Assembly: GCA_963721725.1 (NCBI GenBank)
Contig: CAVRLX010000014.1
Location: 111,090-175,089 of the forward strand
Length of the DNA: 64,000 bases
From: RI-153 sp963721725
GTDB taxonomy: Bacteria; Chloroflexota; Anaerolineae; Caldilineales; Caldilineaceae
Direction: 5' to 3'
Part shown: positions 1-10,318 of the stretch, piece after piece
Layout: each line of letters begins with the position of its first letter
Numbering within the stretch: the first letter of the stretch is position 1
Notes under the pieces: generated by a model
The model's input: only the letters and a program-made list of their open reading frames with translations
The model's database searches: none
Told to the model about the DNA's origin: nothing
Program-made: the position numbers and the translations under genes

Positions 1-801
1 CGCGACTTTCCCACGGGGGCGGTGACACGCTATCTCAACGGCTTGGTGGGGCGCACCCATGCGCTGCTTTATCGTGAAGAGCCGTTGCGCTGGCAACAGG
101 TGCGGCGCTTCTATGCCGAGAGCTTTCCGCAGCGCTTTCGCCAATTGTTGCCCTATACAAGCGCGGCTTTTGCGCTCTTTTTGCTGCCAGCGTTGGTTGC
201 TTTTTTTGTCACCTGGGGCGATGCCGAGGCCATCTACACGTTTTTGGGACCAGGGCCAGATACCCAATCCCTGGTGCGAACGGTGGAAAATGGCGAATTG
301 TGGATCGAGATTGCGCCCAGCGTGCGTTCGGCGGAGTCGGCGGCGCTCCTCACCAATAACATCGGCGTCATGTTCATGGCCTTTGCCGGGTCGGCCACGG
401 CAGGGCTATTTACGCTGCTGATTATGGTTATCAACGGCATTAACATTGGCGCGGTTTTTGGACTGCTGCAATTCCACGGCATGAGCGGCGGTCTGGCCGA
501 GTTTGTGGTGGCCCACGGTTTTATCGAACTGAGTGTGATCTTTCTCGCTGGCGGCTGTGGTCTCTACGTGGGCGAAGCGCTGATCCGTCCGGGGCTATTG
601 AGCCGTAAAGATGCGCTCGTGGCCCGTGCCCGCCTTGCCGTCAGCGTGATCCTGGGCTGTGTGCCGCTGCTGATCCTGGCGGGCCTCATTGAGGGCTTCA
701 TCAGCCCTAGCGGCCTGCCCTGGATGGTCAAAGCACTGGTGGGGGTGGGGACGGGCGTGGGGTTGTGGTGGTATTGGCTTAAATCAACTCCCGCGCCTTG
801 A
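1..801 (+). CDS. SpoIIM/DUF95-family integral membrane protein, 5' truncated by window edge
   Basis: The reading frame is open from base 1, so the real start lies outside the window; the GTG at 22 is internal, because the residues before and after it (RDFPTGAV-TRYLNGLV) match the continuous N-terminal region of SpoIIM-like proteins. The visible 266 residues carry several hydrophobic segments (around AAFALFLLPALVAFF, LFTLLIMVINGINIGAVF and LAVSVILGCVPLLILAG) and the family-typical stretch SAALLTNNIGVMFMAFAGS. In many bacteria such proteins sit beside RDD, MoxR and DUF58 genes, and a DUF58 gene follows here, convergent, with a 23-bp overlap of the 3' ends. The role of the non-spore-former homologues is not established; a membrane or envelope function is inferred. 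Confidence 0.75.
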   Translation, partial: RDFPTGAVTRYLNGLVGRTHALLYREEPLRWQQVRRFYAESFPQRFRQLLPYTSAAFALFLLPALVAFFVTWGDAEAIYTFLGPGPDTQSLVRTVENGELWIEIAPSVRSAESAALLTNNIGVMFMAFAGSATAGLFTLLIMVINGINIGAVFGLLQFHGMSGGLAEFVVAHGFIELSVIFLAGGCGLYVGEALIRPGLLSRKDALVARARLAVSVILGCVPLLILAGLIEGFISPSGLPWMVKALVGVGTGVGLWWYWLKSTPAP

Positions 802-2099
802 TCTCCAAATAGCGGTTGACCAGGGCAATGCTCAACTCGTCGGCGGGCACGTCCAGCGTGAGGACGCCGCGGTTGCGTAAGCGTTCAAGGACGAGTTCAC
901 GCTCGCGCAGCAAGGTTTCCGCCACGGTACGGCGATAGAGCGTGACGGGATCGTCCACGGGTTGGCGCGCCATGGCCTCCACTGTGGGATCGCGCATGGT
1001 CACGAGCAGCGTCAAATGCGTACGGCGCAGGCGGCTCATTTGGGCGATAAGCGTCTCGTTGGTCACGCTGCCCGTGAGATCGGTGAAAACCAGCACCAAC
1101 GAGCGGCGGCTCTGTTTGGCCGCAAAATAGGCGAAAGCCGCGCCATAGTCTGGCTCCACGGGCTGACCCTGCACTTTGTAGAGCGACTCCAACATCCGGT
1201 GAAATTGTGCTTTGCCTGTGCGCGGCAGCAGCCACGCCTGTACCTCGTCAGCAAAGGTCATTGCCCCGATCCGATCCCCTTTTTGCCCCGCCACATAGGC
1301 CAGCAACAACACGGCGTTGATGGCATAATCCATCTTTTCAATATCGCCCACAGGGCTGCGCATGGTGCGCCCCACATCAATCAGCGCTACAATGTTTTGG
1401 CTACGTTCGGTCTGATATTCCATGGTGATGGGCGTGCCACGCCGAGCCGTGGCCTTCCAGTTGATGCGCCGATAGTCATCATCGGGTTGATAGTCGCGCA
1501 GCCGCTCGAACTCGGTGCCCGGCCCGCGCAGTCGCACGTTACGCACGCCCAACTCCCACAGCCGGTTTTTTCGTAACAGCAGGTCGAACTTACGCACGTC
1601 TACCAAGTTGGGGTAGACCTTCACGGCCTCGGCTGCGGTAAAGCGCGCCTGCCGCCGAAACAGCCCCAGGGTCGATTCCCAGCGCAGATAGAGATCTCCA
1701 AAACGGTAATCCCCGCGGCGGGGCGGGCGCAGTTGATAGTGTAGCGTCAGCGTTTGATTGGGGAACGCCGTGCCGCTGAGAATGCGATCACGTTCAGCCA
1801 TGCCAAAGGTGGGCGGCGGATCATCACGCAGCCAGAGCCGCACGGCAGCGCGGGCTACGGCGCAGATGCAAGTCGATCTCGATGGGGTTTTGCACAGCCA
1901 GGGAAAGGCGGTCATCATGGCGGCGGGTCACTTCCCAGGCCGTGGGCGAGGGGGTCAACTGCCAATCGGCGATGATCAGGGCAAGGACGAGGATCAGCCA
2001 AAGCAGCGCCAGCCAGAGGAAGATATCCGCAAAGGTGGACGCGGCAATAGGCAGGGCGGTGGCGGCGAGGAGAATCAAGCTACGGCGGGTGAGTTGCAT
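779..2099 (-). CDS. DUF58-family protein, frame broken near 1850
   Basis: The N-terminal piece (start at 2099) has two adjacent hydrophobic segments (LILLAATALPIAAS and LWLALLWLILVLALIIA) and then a beta-rich stretch. The frame breaks between about 1845 and 1870, where the protein continues as AVRLWLRDDPPPTF in another frame down to 779. The long second piece has the DUF58 core LRDYQPDDDYRRINWKATAR, followed by a vWA-like segment beginning VALIDVGRTM. The whole product would be about 440 residues, normal for the family, so one base gain or loss is the simplest reading. DUF58 proteins commonly neighbour MoxR ATPases and SpoIIM-like proteins, as here. Substrate and exact function are unknown. 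Confidence 0.8.
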
Positions 2100-2157
2100 G
2101 GGTTAGGATCACAGTGCGCAACATTTTAGAGAATAGTTGAATAGTTTCCGGCAATGA

Positions 2158-2505
2158 TTACTTTTCTTGAAAATAACGTTCGACAGTTGCTATAAAATCG
2201 GCAAATGGCATCGGGCTATCAATCGGCTGGTGGCGAGATGGATCTACAAATGGGTGAATGTGCCAGCCACCAGTATTATCAGCCCCAAAAACCCGGCCAT
2301 CCGCTTCAATGACTGCAAAAGCTGTACGCCCCGTCTGCTCGTTGAAAAACACTTCGATAAATCTGTGAGAGACCGTCGTATCCGTCAAAAGTGAAATGCG
2401 AAGATTGATAGCGGTTGCTGTGAGGCGGCGAACATGGGGAATGTCACAAATAGAAGATCGCAAAGCAACCGTGAAGATCTCCTGCTCGAACTCCTGCAAC
2501 GTCAT
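2158..2505 (-). CDS. Small protein resembling TumE/DUF6516-type toxins
   Basis: This 115-residue acidic-to-neutral protein has the segments FIEVFFNEQTGRTAFAVIEADGR and GWHIHPFVDP, which recall the core of the DUF6516/TumE toxin family (strands, an FG.DN-like turn, then WH.HP). The match is from memory of the family pattern and is moderate. Its ATG overlaps the stop codon of the upstream gene in a TCAT/ATGA arrangement (2502-2505), so the two are probably translationally coupled. The pair sits alone between the DUF58 gene and recQ, on the same strand, in DNA that is less GC-rich than its neighbours, which fits a mobile toxin-antitoxin module. The mode of action of such toxins is not established. 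Confidence 0.5.
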   Translation of the reverse strand: MTLQEFEQEIFTVALRSSICDIPHVRRLTATAINLRISLLTDTTVSHRFIEVFFNEQTGRTAFAVIEADGRVFGADNTGGWHIHPFVDPSRHQPIDSPMPFADFIATVERYFQEK

Positions 2506-2810
2506 GGCAAAGAATCCAACATTTCTTGAAGTCTGGTTTCATCTGTCACTGCCGCTTCCCACTCCCAGTAATCATGCTCTGTCTGGTAATCGAATTTATT
2601 CGGAATGTCATCACCTTCCCAAGCTACTTGAAAAGAAACAAAATTCATCCCGTAACGCTGCTCAAACTGTTTTTGTTGACGTAGTGCTTCCTGGAGTTTC
2701 AAACGAACCAGTTCTTTAACTGCCAGTGGCAGGCTAACCTCGAGTCGATCCTCCTGGGTGAGTTCGCGCACAATTTGATAGAGTGGCTTTGAAATAATAT
2801 TGGCGTACAT
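2502..2810 (-). CDS. Putative antitoxin partner of the TumE-like protein
   Basis: A 102-residue protein. The start is taken at the ATG at 2810 because GGAG lies about 8 bases upstream; a longer frame reaches 2882 but its extra residues look non-coding. The N-terminal half is amphipathic helical (LPLAVKELVRLKLQEALRQQ), followed by FEQRYGMNF and a tryptophan-rich end, HDYWEWEAAVTDETRLQEM. This layout is common in small antitoxin-like proteins of cyanobacteria and Chloroflexota that precede DUF6516-type genes. It ends in a 4-bp overlap with the downstream putative toxin. No DNA-binding fold is obvious by eye, so autoregulation cannot be claimed. Confidence 0.5.
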   Translation of the reverse strand: MYANIISKPLYQIVRELTQEDRLEVSLPLAVKELVRLKLQEALRQQKQFEQRYGMNFVSFQVAWEGDDIPNKFDYQTEHDYWEWEAAVTDETRLQEMLDSLP

Positions 2811-2975
2811 AGTTGTCTCCACAGAATCGTGTTGGCACCCTGAAAACCTTAACTCCTGCTGAGGATAGAATTGCTTCCCCATTCTATCACACCATCCTCA
2901 CCTAAATGTTCCCCAGAAACGTTTGGGAAACGCTTTGCCTGCTACAGTGCCAACATCACACAGTTGAAGAATCGG

Positions 2976-3161
2976 TCAGGTAACACTGTTCTTTTCTGCC
3001 CATAGGAGGAAACCATGCAAACCGTTGTACGGACAAACAAAAAGATCTGTCATACCCTGCTCTTCCTCCGCACTCATCCTGGGTTGGGACAATGCGCCAC
3101 ACCATCCCGATATTTCGACATACCCAGCATCTCCATCTTGGAAATCAAGTTTTGCCATCAC
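2976..3161 (-). CDS. Possible small hypothetical protein downstream of recQ
   Basis: This is a 61-codon frame on the recQ strand (GTG start at 3161). The frame stays open and protein-like upstream to about 3226 (GETLSVDEIQVHPKHHQ precedes it) but has no canonical start there. The composition is sensible for a protein (VMAKLDFQDGDAGYVEISGW, then MTDLFVCPYNGLHGFLL) and unlike random shadow frames. It may be a real small gene with a mis-read start, or the end of a longer product separated from recQ by an indel. It is not recognised as a family member. An AGGAGG just before an ATG at 3015 on the + strand lies inside this frame (codons for FLLW) and is probably chance. Confidence 0.3.
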   Translation of the reverse strand: MMAKLDFQDGDAGYVEISGWCGALSQPRMSAEEEQGMTDLFVCPYNGLHGFLLWAEKNSVT

Positions 3162-3223
3162 GAGTTCGGTCGCTTGATGATGTTTTGGATGAACTTGAAT
3201 CTCGTCTACGCTGAGTGTTTCTC

Positions 3224-6022
3224 CTATCCCTCCGCCAACCGCTGCCGCCCCTGCTCGTTGATTACCAACGCCACGCCGCCGTGGGAGAGTGTCATCTCCT
3301 CAACATCGCCCTGGGCAAAGAGTTCGTCGATGAGTTTATCCAGCGCGGTACGGCTGCGGAAGGCCAAGCGCGCCAAAGTGGGGCGAACCGGCGGCGCGAT
3401 CCCCGGCTTTGGGATCGCCTTTTAAGAGATTAACCAGCGTGCGCCGTCCCCAGCTTTGCTCGGCCAGAATTGTCAAGATGGTCTCTAATTGGGCGGCCTC
3501 ATCGGGCAGATCGGCGCTGGTAGCGGGCAATAGATCATCGCCCAGGCAACGATCACAGGCGTCGCAGCGCTGGCGCGGATAGCCGCCCAGATAGTTGCCG
3601 ATGTGACCGTGCAGACAGCGACGCGTGCCGGCATAGGACACGATTTCCCCAATCCGCCCTTCGCTGATGGCAGCATAGCGATCCAATAGCGCCTTCACGC
3701 GTTCGGTGCCATCTTTGGGCGGCGGCAACAGTTCCAATAACAGATCGCGGCCACTGGCGGCAACGCTGATCCAGCCCGCATCTTGCCACTGTAGCAATGT
3801 AGATTCCAGCGCGTCAGGCGCAATCCCGCTCTGTTCACACAGATCGCGAAACGAGCGGTCCACAGTTTGACCGGGGCGCAGATGAACAGAGGCAGCAAAG
3901 CCATCGACCTCGGCATCCTGCCCACGCTGTCGCCAGCAGAGCGTCATAGCACGCGGCACGTCCTGATAGCGGCGCACCATCTCCACCGTTTCCAAAAAGC
4001 TTAGCCCCACGCGCACAGGCGTATCCTGATCCGCAAGCCCCCGCACCAGATCATCCAGCGGAGCCAGCACAAAATTGCCCAGCCGCCGCTGCTTTTGGAG
4101 CAGCCCATAGATCTGGCGCAGAAAGTCAATGCCAATGGCGTCGCGATTGGCGTTGCGCGTAAGCGTGCCTTTGTCGCCGCTGCTGTGGAGCAAGACACAG
4201 TGCGCTGGCGCGCCATCCCGCCCGGCGCGGCCCGCCTCTTGATAGTAGGATTCCAGCGAATCGGGCAGACCAAAGTGGACGATGAAGCGAATGTCGGGCT
4301 TGTCCACGCCCATGCCAAAGGCGATGGTGGCGACGATGACACGCGGCATTGCCGCTCATAAACCGATCTTGCACAGCGGCGCGGTTTGGGATGCCAGGCA
4401 TGATAGTGAACGGCGTCCACGCCCTGATCGCGCAGCAGCGCTGCCAGATCTTCGCACTGTTGGCGGGTGCGCGCATAGACGATCCCGCTGCCTTCCAGCG
4501 TGCTGCACAGTTCAATCAGACGGCGCAACTTGTCGTCTTTGTCCGAGGCAGGGAAAGAGGCCAGGCGCAAATTCGGGCGGAAGCTGTCCAACGCAATCAC
4601 ACGCATCTTTGCATCCGCACTTGCTCCCTCTGTGCCAAAGAGCTGTCGCTGAATGTCATGGCGCACCTGCACCGGCGCGGTGGCAGTGAGGGCGAGAATC
4701 GGCGGCGCGCCCAATTCTTTGTGTGCCCTGGCAAGGTAGAGATAGTCTGGGCGGAAATCGTGGCCCCAGGCCGAAACACAGTGGGCTTCGTCAATGACCA
4801 ATCGCGCAAGGTTGGCGCGGCGCAAGGCATGTAAAAAGGGCAACTGACGCAGCCGTTCCGGCGCAGCATAGACCAACCGATAGCGTCCGGCGGCCATCTC
4901 GTTTACGGCACGCAGCAATTCTTGGCCCTCCATGCTGCTGTTGATGGCGATGCTTTGGGCGCGAGCGGCGGCGGGTAGATTGTCGATCTGGTCTTTCATC
5001 AGCGCAATCAGCGGCGAGATCACCAACGTGGTGCCACCGTCGAGCAGGGCAGGGAGTTGATAGCAGAGCGACTTGCCCGCGCCGGTGGGCAAGATCGCCA
5101 GCACATTTTCGCCGCGGCGCGGACACGCCATGATCTGGGCCTGCCCTGGGCGCAGGCTGGGGAAGCCAAAGTATGTTTGGGCGGCGGCGGTGAGTTCGTC
5201 ACGCTCGGCGGCGCTAACGGGAATAGCATCAAGATTGGGCAGTGGTGGTGCGGGCGGCGCTTCTGTGCGGCCAAGGGTACGGCCAGGGGTGCGGTCAGGG
5301 GATGGGCGGGCGGGTTTAGCGGCGGCGCCATCGAGTTGTGCGGCAAGATCGGCCAATTCATCGGCTTGGCGTTGTTGTAATGTTGTTTCGATCTCAACGA
5401 GGCGGTTGGCATCTCCCAGACTCTCAAAGAGTGCCCGCAACTGTTGGAGTTCGTGGATCGTGTGCGGATAATCGCCCTCGTTTAGGGTGTAGGCACTGAC
5501 GGCATAGGCCGCCGCAGTGACGCCATCCCCACGAGCGTGATAGAGGCGGGCTAGGCCAAGCCCCGGGGCGCGGCTGCTGGGCGCAATCTCGCGGTGGCGC
5601 AGATAGGCTCGCTCAGCTTCGTCAAGCTTGGCCTGAGCGAGCAGCACATCGCCGCGCATCGTCCACGCGGGACCGGCGCTTTCGGTGAGAATGGGCTGCA
5701 ACGCCGCCAGGGCTGAGGCATGGTTGCCGGCGGCCATGTGGGCACGTACCAGCCAGATACGTGCCGGGATGGAGTCGCGCTCGGCCACGCGCTTTTCCAT
5801 GACGGCCACGGCTTCGGCAGCGCGATTCAGTCCCACCAGGGCTTGCGCCTGCGCGTCTTGAAACGAGACATATTTTGCCACGTTCACCTGTGCCAAACAG
5901 GCCAGGGCATCGGCGTAGCCATCCCAGCGCAGCAGAAAAGAGAGCAGACTGTTGCGCGTCTTGGCAGGCAGGTGCGGGATGTGGGTGGGGGTCAGTTCAA
6001 GTTGGGTCAGGAATGAAGGCAT
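3224..6022 (-). CDS. recQ: RecQ-type ATP-dependent DNA helicase with N-terminal TPR region; three frame breaks
   Basis: The start is taken at the ATG at 6022 (MPSFLTQLEL); a further upstream ATG at 6094 adds only low-complexity intergenic codons. Residues about 45-230 form TPR-like helical repeats, followed by a proline-rich linker. The helicase core then begins with LPTGAGKS (Walker A, about residue 315), VIDEAHCVSAWGHDFRPDY (motif II, about 410) and LALTATAP (motif III). The frame breaks near 4380 and 4352, after which IAFGMGVDKPDIRF and YYQEAGRAGRDG (motif VI) follow. A cysteine cluster in GYPRQRCDACDRCL marks the zinc-binding region. A third break at the C4 run 3401-3404 joins GDPKAG to IAPPVRPTLARL, giving a natural stop at 3224. 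The enzyme unwinds DNA 3'-5' in recombinational repair. The TPR fusion is unusual. Confidence 0.85.
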
Positions 6023-6328
6023 AGAATTTACGATTTTAGATTGACGATTAGGGATTGGTATAGTTGATGGCGATCTCATAGTCGGGCACGGCATGAACGC
6101 CGATGACCAGCGGCCAGCCTTTACGACCCAGGCCGATGCTCAGATAGATCAGGACAATGGACCTTGTATGAGCTGCGAATAATCCGTTCACGGGCAGGAT
6201 TGCCCTATTTTATCTGCTCGCCTCTTTTTCATCAAGGCCAAAGTAAAGAGCGACCCTGATTCGGCGTTTGAAGAAATCGTCGGCAACGGATATAGTACAC
6301 CGCAGCACTTCTCTGATCCTGGCGACCT
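6023..6328. other. Intergenic region between divergent recQ and glycosidase gene
   Basis: About 300 bases without a convincing gene. The part next to recQ (6028-6062) is AT-rich with short direct repeats of a GATT-containing unit (TTAGATTGACGATTAGGGAT), of the kind that recurs in Chloroflexota spacers. Since both flanking genes point outward, promoters for both should be here, but no pair of -35/-10 boxes stands out. Confidence 0.4.
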
Positions 6329-9178
6329 ATGACACCGACCTCGACCCGTTCGCTCTGGCACTTGTTCCGTCGTCAATCCCCGGCCACGCTTGTGGTGGAG
6401 GGATTGTTTGCCTTGCTTCTACTCTTGGCTTTTTTAACCTCCCAAGGCCAGATACACTGGTGGCTTCCTGCGGCGCAAGCCCCTGGGGAGACCAACCGGG
6501 CTGTTACCCTGGCCGAGACGCCAGCCACCGTTGCTGAGACATTGCCCCAAACCTCGCCTCCGGTGATTGCTCAAGCCGACAATCTGCGCTGTGATGAACT
6601 AGCCATCAACGGCGATTTCGAGCGTTTTGGCGGCTGGTCCATGCCCATGACCGACCGCCCGGCAGCCTATAGCAGCGAACGGGCCGCCAATGGCGCGCAA
6701 AGTCTGAAACTGGGACTGGATGCCGCCGACGAAAATCTGCGCAGTGACAGCACCGCAGTGCAAACTATTCAGTTGCCCGCCGGTGCAGAGCGAATCGAAC
6801 TCAACGCGTTGATCTGGCGGGGCAGCGGTGGTGACGCCGCCGATGTGCAATATCTGTTGATACAAACCGCCGCGCAACCAATCATTCTCTTCCAAGAGAA
6901 CAGCGACATTCAAACCTGGGTTCCGCTTTCACTGGATCTAACACGCTACCGCGGCGAGCAGATTCGCCTTCAAATCGGGGTCTTTAACTCCGGTGATGAT
7001 GCTCAATCGGTGCTCTATGTGGACGATCTTTCAGTGCGCGCCTGTTATCGGCAAGGCGAAGCGCTGGCACGCGTGGAGATTACACCCACGGCGGAAATTA
7101 CACCCACGGCGACGATTACGCCCACGGCGGAAATTACAGCCACCGTGGAGATCCCCAGTGTGATCACACAGACGGTCATTCTGATGCCGCTGATCTACAA
7201 CGAGATGGTTATCCTGCCCGCTGAAACGCCCACAGCCACGCCGTCCCCCGTCCCCACGGTTGAAGTTTGCGACGAGTTGGAGATCAACGGCGGCTTTGAG
7301 GTCAACAGCGGATGGATCACGCCGCAGACCGCCGCGCCGGGGCGATATACCACCGAGCGGGCGATGGCAGGACGGCGCAGTGCGCGTGTGGGCATTCTGG
7401 ATTCTGCCCAATGTGCGCTCAGACAGCACTCTCTATCGCACGGTGGATCTGCCCGCAGAGGCGATCACATTGACATTGACGGCGCATGTGTGGCGCGGCA
7501 GTTCGGCGGATGATGGTGACTTTAGCTATGTTTGGGTGATTGCGGATCGGCGCACACAGCGCGTGTTGCAAGGCGTCGCAAACGATGAGGAGTGGCTACG
7601 CGTGGAGTATGATCTGACGCCTTATGTCGGGCAGCGCATTTCGCTCTTTTTTGGCACGTACAACAACGGCAACACGGGCAATGCCTTTATGTATGCGGAC
7701 GAGGTCTCGATCCGTCGCTGTGTGATCACAGAGCTATTGATCACCCCCACACCCACAGAAATACCCACAGAAATACCCACAAAGATACCTACCGAAACCC
7801 CTACAGTTACGCCTACCGAGACGGCAACCGCCACGCCGACAACTACACCTACCGAGACAGCAACCGCCACGCCGACGCCCACGGTCACAGAGACGGCGAC
7901 GCCCTCGCCCACGGTCACGCCATCGCCAACACAGACGCCAACCGTCACACCCACGGTCACACCGTCGCGCACGCCAACCCCTTCGCGCACGCCGATCCCT
8001 TCGCGCACGTCTACCCCTCGCGCACGCCAACACCCTCGCGCACGCCAACCCCGGACTATGCGCCGGCCCCGGTAATACGCAGCCCGGACTATGGCAGCAA
8101 TGCCTTTTTGTGGTGGCGCGAAGAGATCGCCGACCGTGATCTGGGGCTGCTCGACGATGCCGGTTTTCGGTGGGTGCGTCAGAGCTTCGCTTGGGAGGAT
8201 ATTGAGCTACGCCAGGGCGAATTTCATTGGGAGACCGCCGACCGTGTGGTGACACATGTCAACAGCCACGGTCTCTATTTGCTGGCACGGCTGGGCATGG
8301 ACCCCGCTGTCACCCAATTTTGGGGAGGACTGCCGCCGCAAAATGGGACGAAATTTGTCGAATTTGTGGGCCAACTGGCGCGCCGCTATAACTGTACATC
8401 CCAAGCCGTGGGCTGTATTCAGGCTTATCAGATCTGGAACGAGCCAAATCTGGGGCGTGAATGGGGTGGCAATCGCCCCGATCCAGCCCAATATGCGGCG
8501 TTATTAAAAGCGGCCTATACTGCGATTAAAGCGGCCAACCCCAACGCCATTGTAATCAGCGCGGGAATGGCCCCCACCGGCACAGACAATGCCATTGCCA
8601 TGCCCGATGAGAAATTTTATCGAGAACTCTACAAGGCGATGGGCGGCAAAAGTCGCGGCTATTTCGACATGCTTGGCGTCCATGCCGCCGGGTTTGCCGC
8701 CCCGCCAGAGCTATCCCCCGCCCAGGCTGCGGCCAACCCGCAGTATGGCGGGCAGCGCTTTTTTGCCTTCCGCCATGTAGAAGAGATTCGCGCCATTATG
8801 CTAAGCAATGGGGACAGCACCACACGCATCGCCATTTTGGAATTTGGCTGGACCAGCGACGCCTACAATCCCAGCTACATCTGGCACGGTGCTGGCGCGG
8901 GCATCGACGAATTCGTCAAGGCTGATTATCTGAAACGGGCCTATGCCTATGCCGCGGCGCACTGGCAGCCGTGGATCGGTCTGATGAGCGTGTTGACTAT
9001 GCCCGATCTGGATTGGACCGCCGACGGCAATCCTTATGATGAGGAGCAATATTGGTGGGCGATTATGGAGCCAAGCCAAATCGACGAATTGCGCCTGCGG
9101 CCGGCCTATGTGGTGCTCTGTATTTATCTCAACGAACGGAACGGGCAGATATGCCCTTATGCGCCTGTGGAAGAGTAA
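6329..9178 (+). CDS. Membrane-anchored/secreted clan A-like glycoside hydrolase with two carbohydrate-binding-like domains; two frame breaks
   Basis: The joined product is about 950 residues. An N-terminal hydrophobic segment (LVVEGLFALLLLLAFLTS) anchors or exports it. Two homologous beta-sandwich-like domains follow, opening CDELAINGDFERFGGW and CDELEINGGFEVNSGW and each ending with YVDDLSVRAC or YADEVSIRRC; they are separated and followed by threonine/proline-rich linkers. The C-terminal region looks like a TIM barrel of the GH39/GH5 type: QIWNEPNLG holds the likely acid/base Glu (codon at 8441) and AILEFGWTSD the likely nucleophile Glu (codon at 8840). Breaks lie near 7410, inside the second domain, and at the C4 run 8014-8017 in the linker, where one more C restores the PSRTPTP pattern. 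It probably acts on extracellular polysaccharide; the substrate is not predictable. Confidence 0.75.
7740..8060 (+). repeat. PT-rich linker-coding repeats
   Basis: Imperfect 6-24 base repeats (ACACCCACAGAAATACC, CCTACCGAGACGGCAACCGC, CCTTCGCGCACGCC) encode the Thr/Pro/Ser linker before the catalytic domain. Such linkers keep binding and catalytic domains apart on secreted glycosidases. The reverse strand shows a long glycine/valine frame here that is only a shadow. Confidence 0.8.
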
Positions 9179-9379
9179 ACTGTTTCTCCTTTCCATCTCT
9201 TAACATTTCCCCAGATCATCCCTCCTCAAAACCCCAATCCTAGCCACCGGACCAGGGATATCTCCACACTATACTTAGATTAAGACTAGCCACTCGGTTG
9301 AAGCCAAAATGGGTGATCCTTGCTAAACTATTTGTGAAAGAGAGAACAAGCACTTGATTGAGTAGAAAGGAGATCCATT

Positions 9380-10318
9380 GTGAAGCATTCAAACGCGCTG
9401 ATCTGGCTCTCGTCGCTGGTTGTGTTCCTGGTACTGGTGGCGGCGGGTGTCGGGTTCTTCTGGCAGAACGGCGGCGATTCGTACACGGTCACGACGGTGC
9501 GCGGCATCGATGCCCAGATCTACGGTCAGGGAATCTATCAATATGACACCATCTTTAACGGTCCTGGCTTCCGCGCCCAGGATGGCGTGGCGCTCTTTTT
9601 GGGCGTGCCCCTGCTCGTGATTTCGCTCATACTCTATGTGCGTCACTCGCTGCGGGGTGGTCTGGTGTTGATGGGGATGCTGGGCTATTTCCTTTACGTC
9701 TACGCCAGCATGTCTCTGGCCGCTGCCTATAACAACCTTTTTCTCGTCTATGTGTCCCTCTTCGCCGCCAGCTTTTTTGCCTTTGTCATTGCCTTTAGCA
9801 TGGTTAATTTTGAGCGACTTTTCGATCGCTTTCTGGCGCACCTGCCACACCGGGCCATTGGCACGTTTATGATCGTCTGTGGCCTCCTGACCTCCTATGT
9901 GTGGCTGGAACCACTCATCACCGGCCTGCTCGAAAACTTCCCACCAGACCGCCTAGACATCTACACCACCCACGTCACCTTTGCCCTGGATCTGGCGCTG
10001 ATCACGCCCAGTGTCTTGCTGGCGGGCGTGCTGATCCTGCGGCGGAGAGCGCTGGGCTATCAGATTGCCATCCCCTTGCTCATCCTCATTGTGATGCTGT
10101 TGCCCACAATTAGCTTGGCTACAGCATTTCAGAGGGCGGCTGGGGTGGTCTTTACCATGCCGGAAATTGTGGGGCCGATCTCCGGCTTCGTTGTGTTGGG
10201 CAGCCTTGCCGTCTGGATTATGGCAAAGGTTCTTTGTAGCGTGGCGGCGACACCGCCAGTGCAGCGGTCTGCGCCAGATTTTGTTACAGGCACTGTTTCA
10301 TGGGAGGAAAAAGCGTGA
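9380..10318 (+). CDS. Multi-pass membrane protein of unknown function
   Basis: A 312-residue protein starting with GTG, chosen because AAAGGAG sits about 8 bases upstream. It has roughly eight hydrophobic segments, the first near the N-terminus (IWLSSLVVFLVLVAAGVGFF), then an extracytoplasmic-looking loop rich in YGQGIYQYDTIF, and the last around ISGFVVLGSLAVWIMAKV. No catalytic or transport motif was recognised. Its stop overlaps the start of the next gene as GTGA (10315-10318), so the two are probably co-translated and may act together. Confidence 0.6.
   Translation: MKHSNALIWLSSLVVFLVLVAAGVGFFWQNGGDSYTVTTVRGIDAQIYGQGIYQYDTIFNGPGFRAQDGVALFLGVPLLVISLILYVRHSLRGGLVLMGMLGYFLYVYASMSLAAAYNNLFLVYVSLFAASFFAFVIAFSMVNFERLFDRFLAHLPHRAIGTFMIVCGLLTSYVWLEPLITGLLENFPPDRLDIYTTHVTFALDLALITPSVLLAGVLILRRRALGYQIAIPLLILIVMLLPTISLATAFQRAAGVVFTMPEIVGPISGFVVLGSLAVWIMAKVLCSVAATPPVQRSAPDFVTGTVSWEEKA

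Noticed and set aside
3004..3425. + strand ORF at 3015 behind a perfect AGGAGG
   Set aside because: The sequence lies inside minus-strand protein-like codons (HGFLLW) and then runs antisense over the end of recQ; the translation looks random.
7622..8008. Long minus-strand Gly/Val-rich ORF
   Set aside because: It is the antisense shadow of the Thr/Pro-rich linker repeats of the glycosidase; its repeats mirror those codons.
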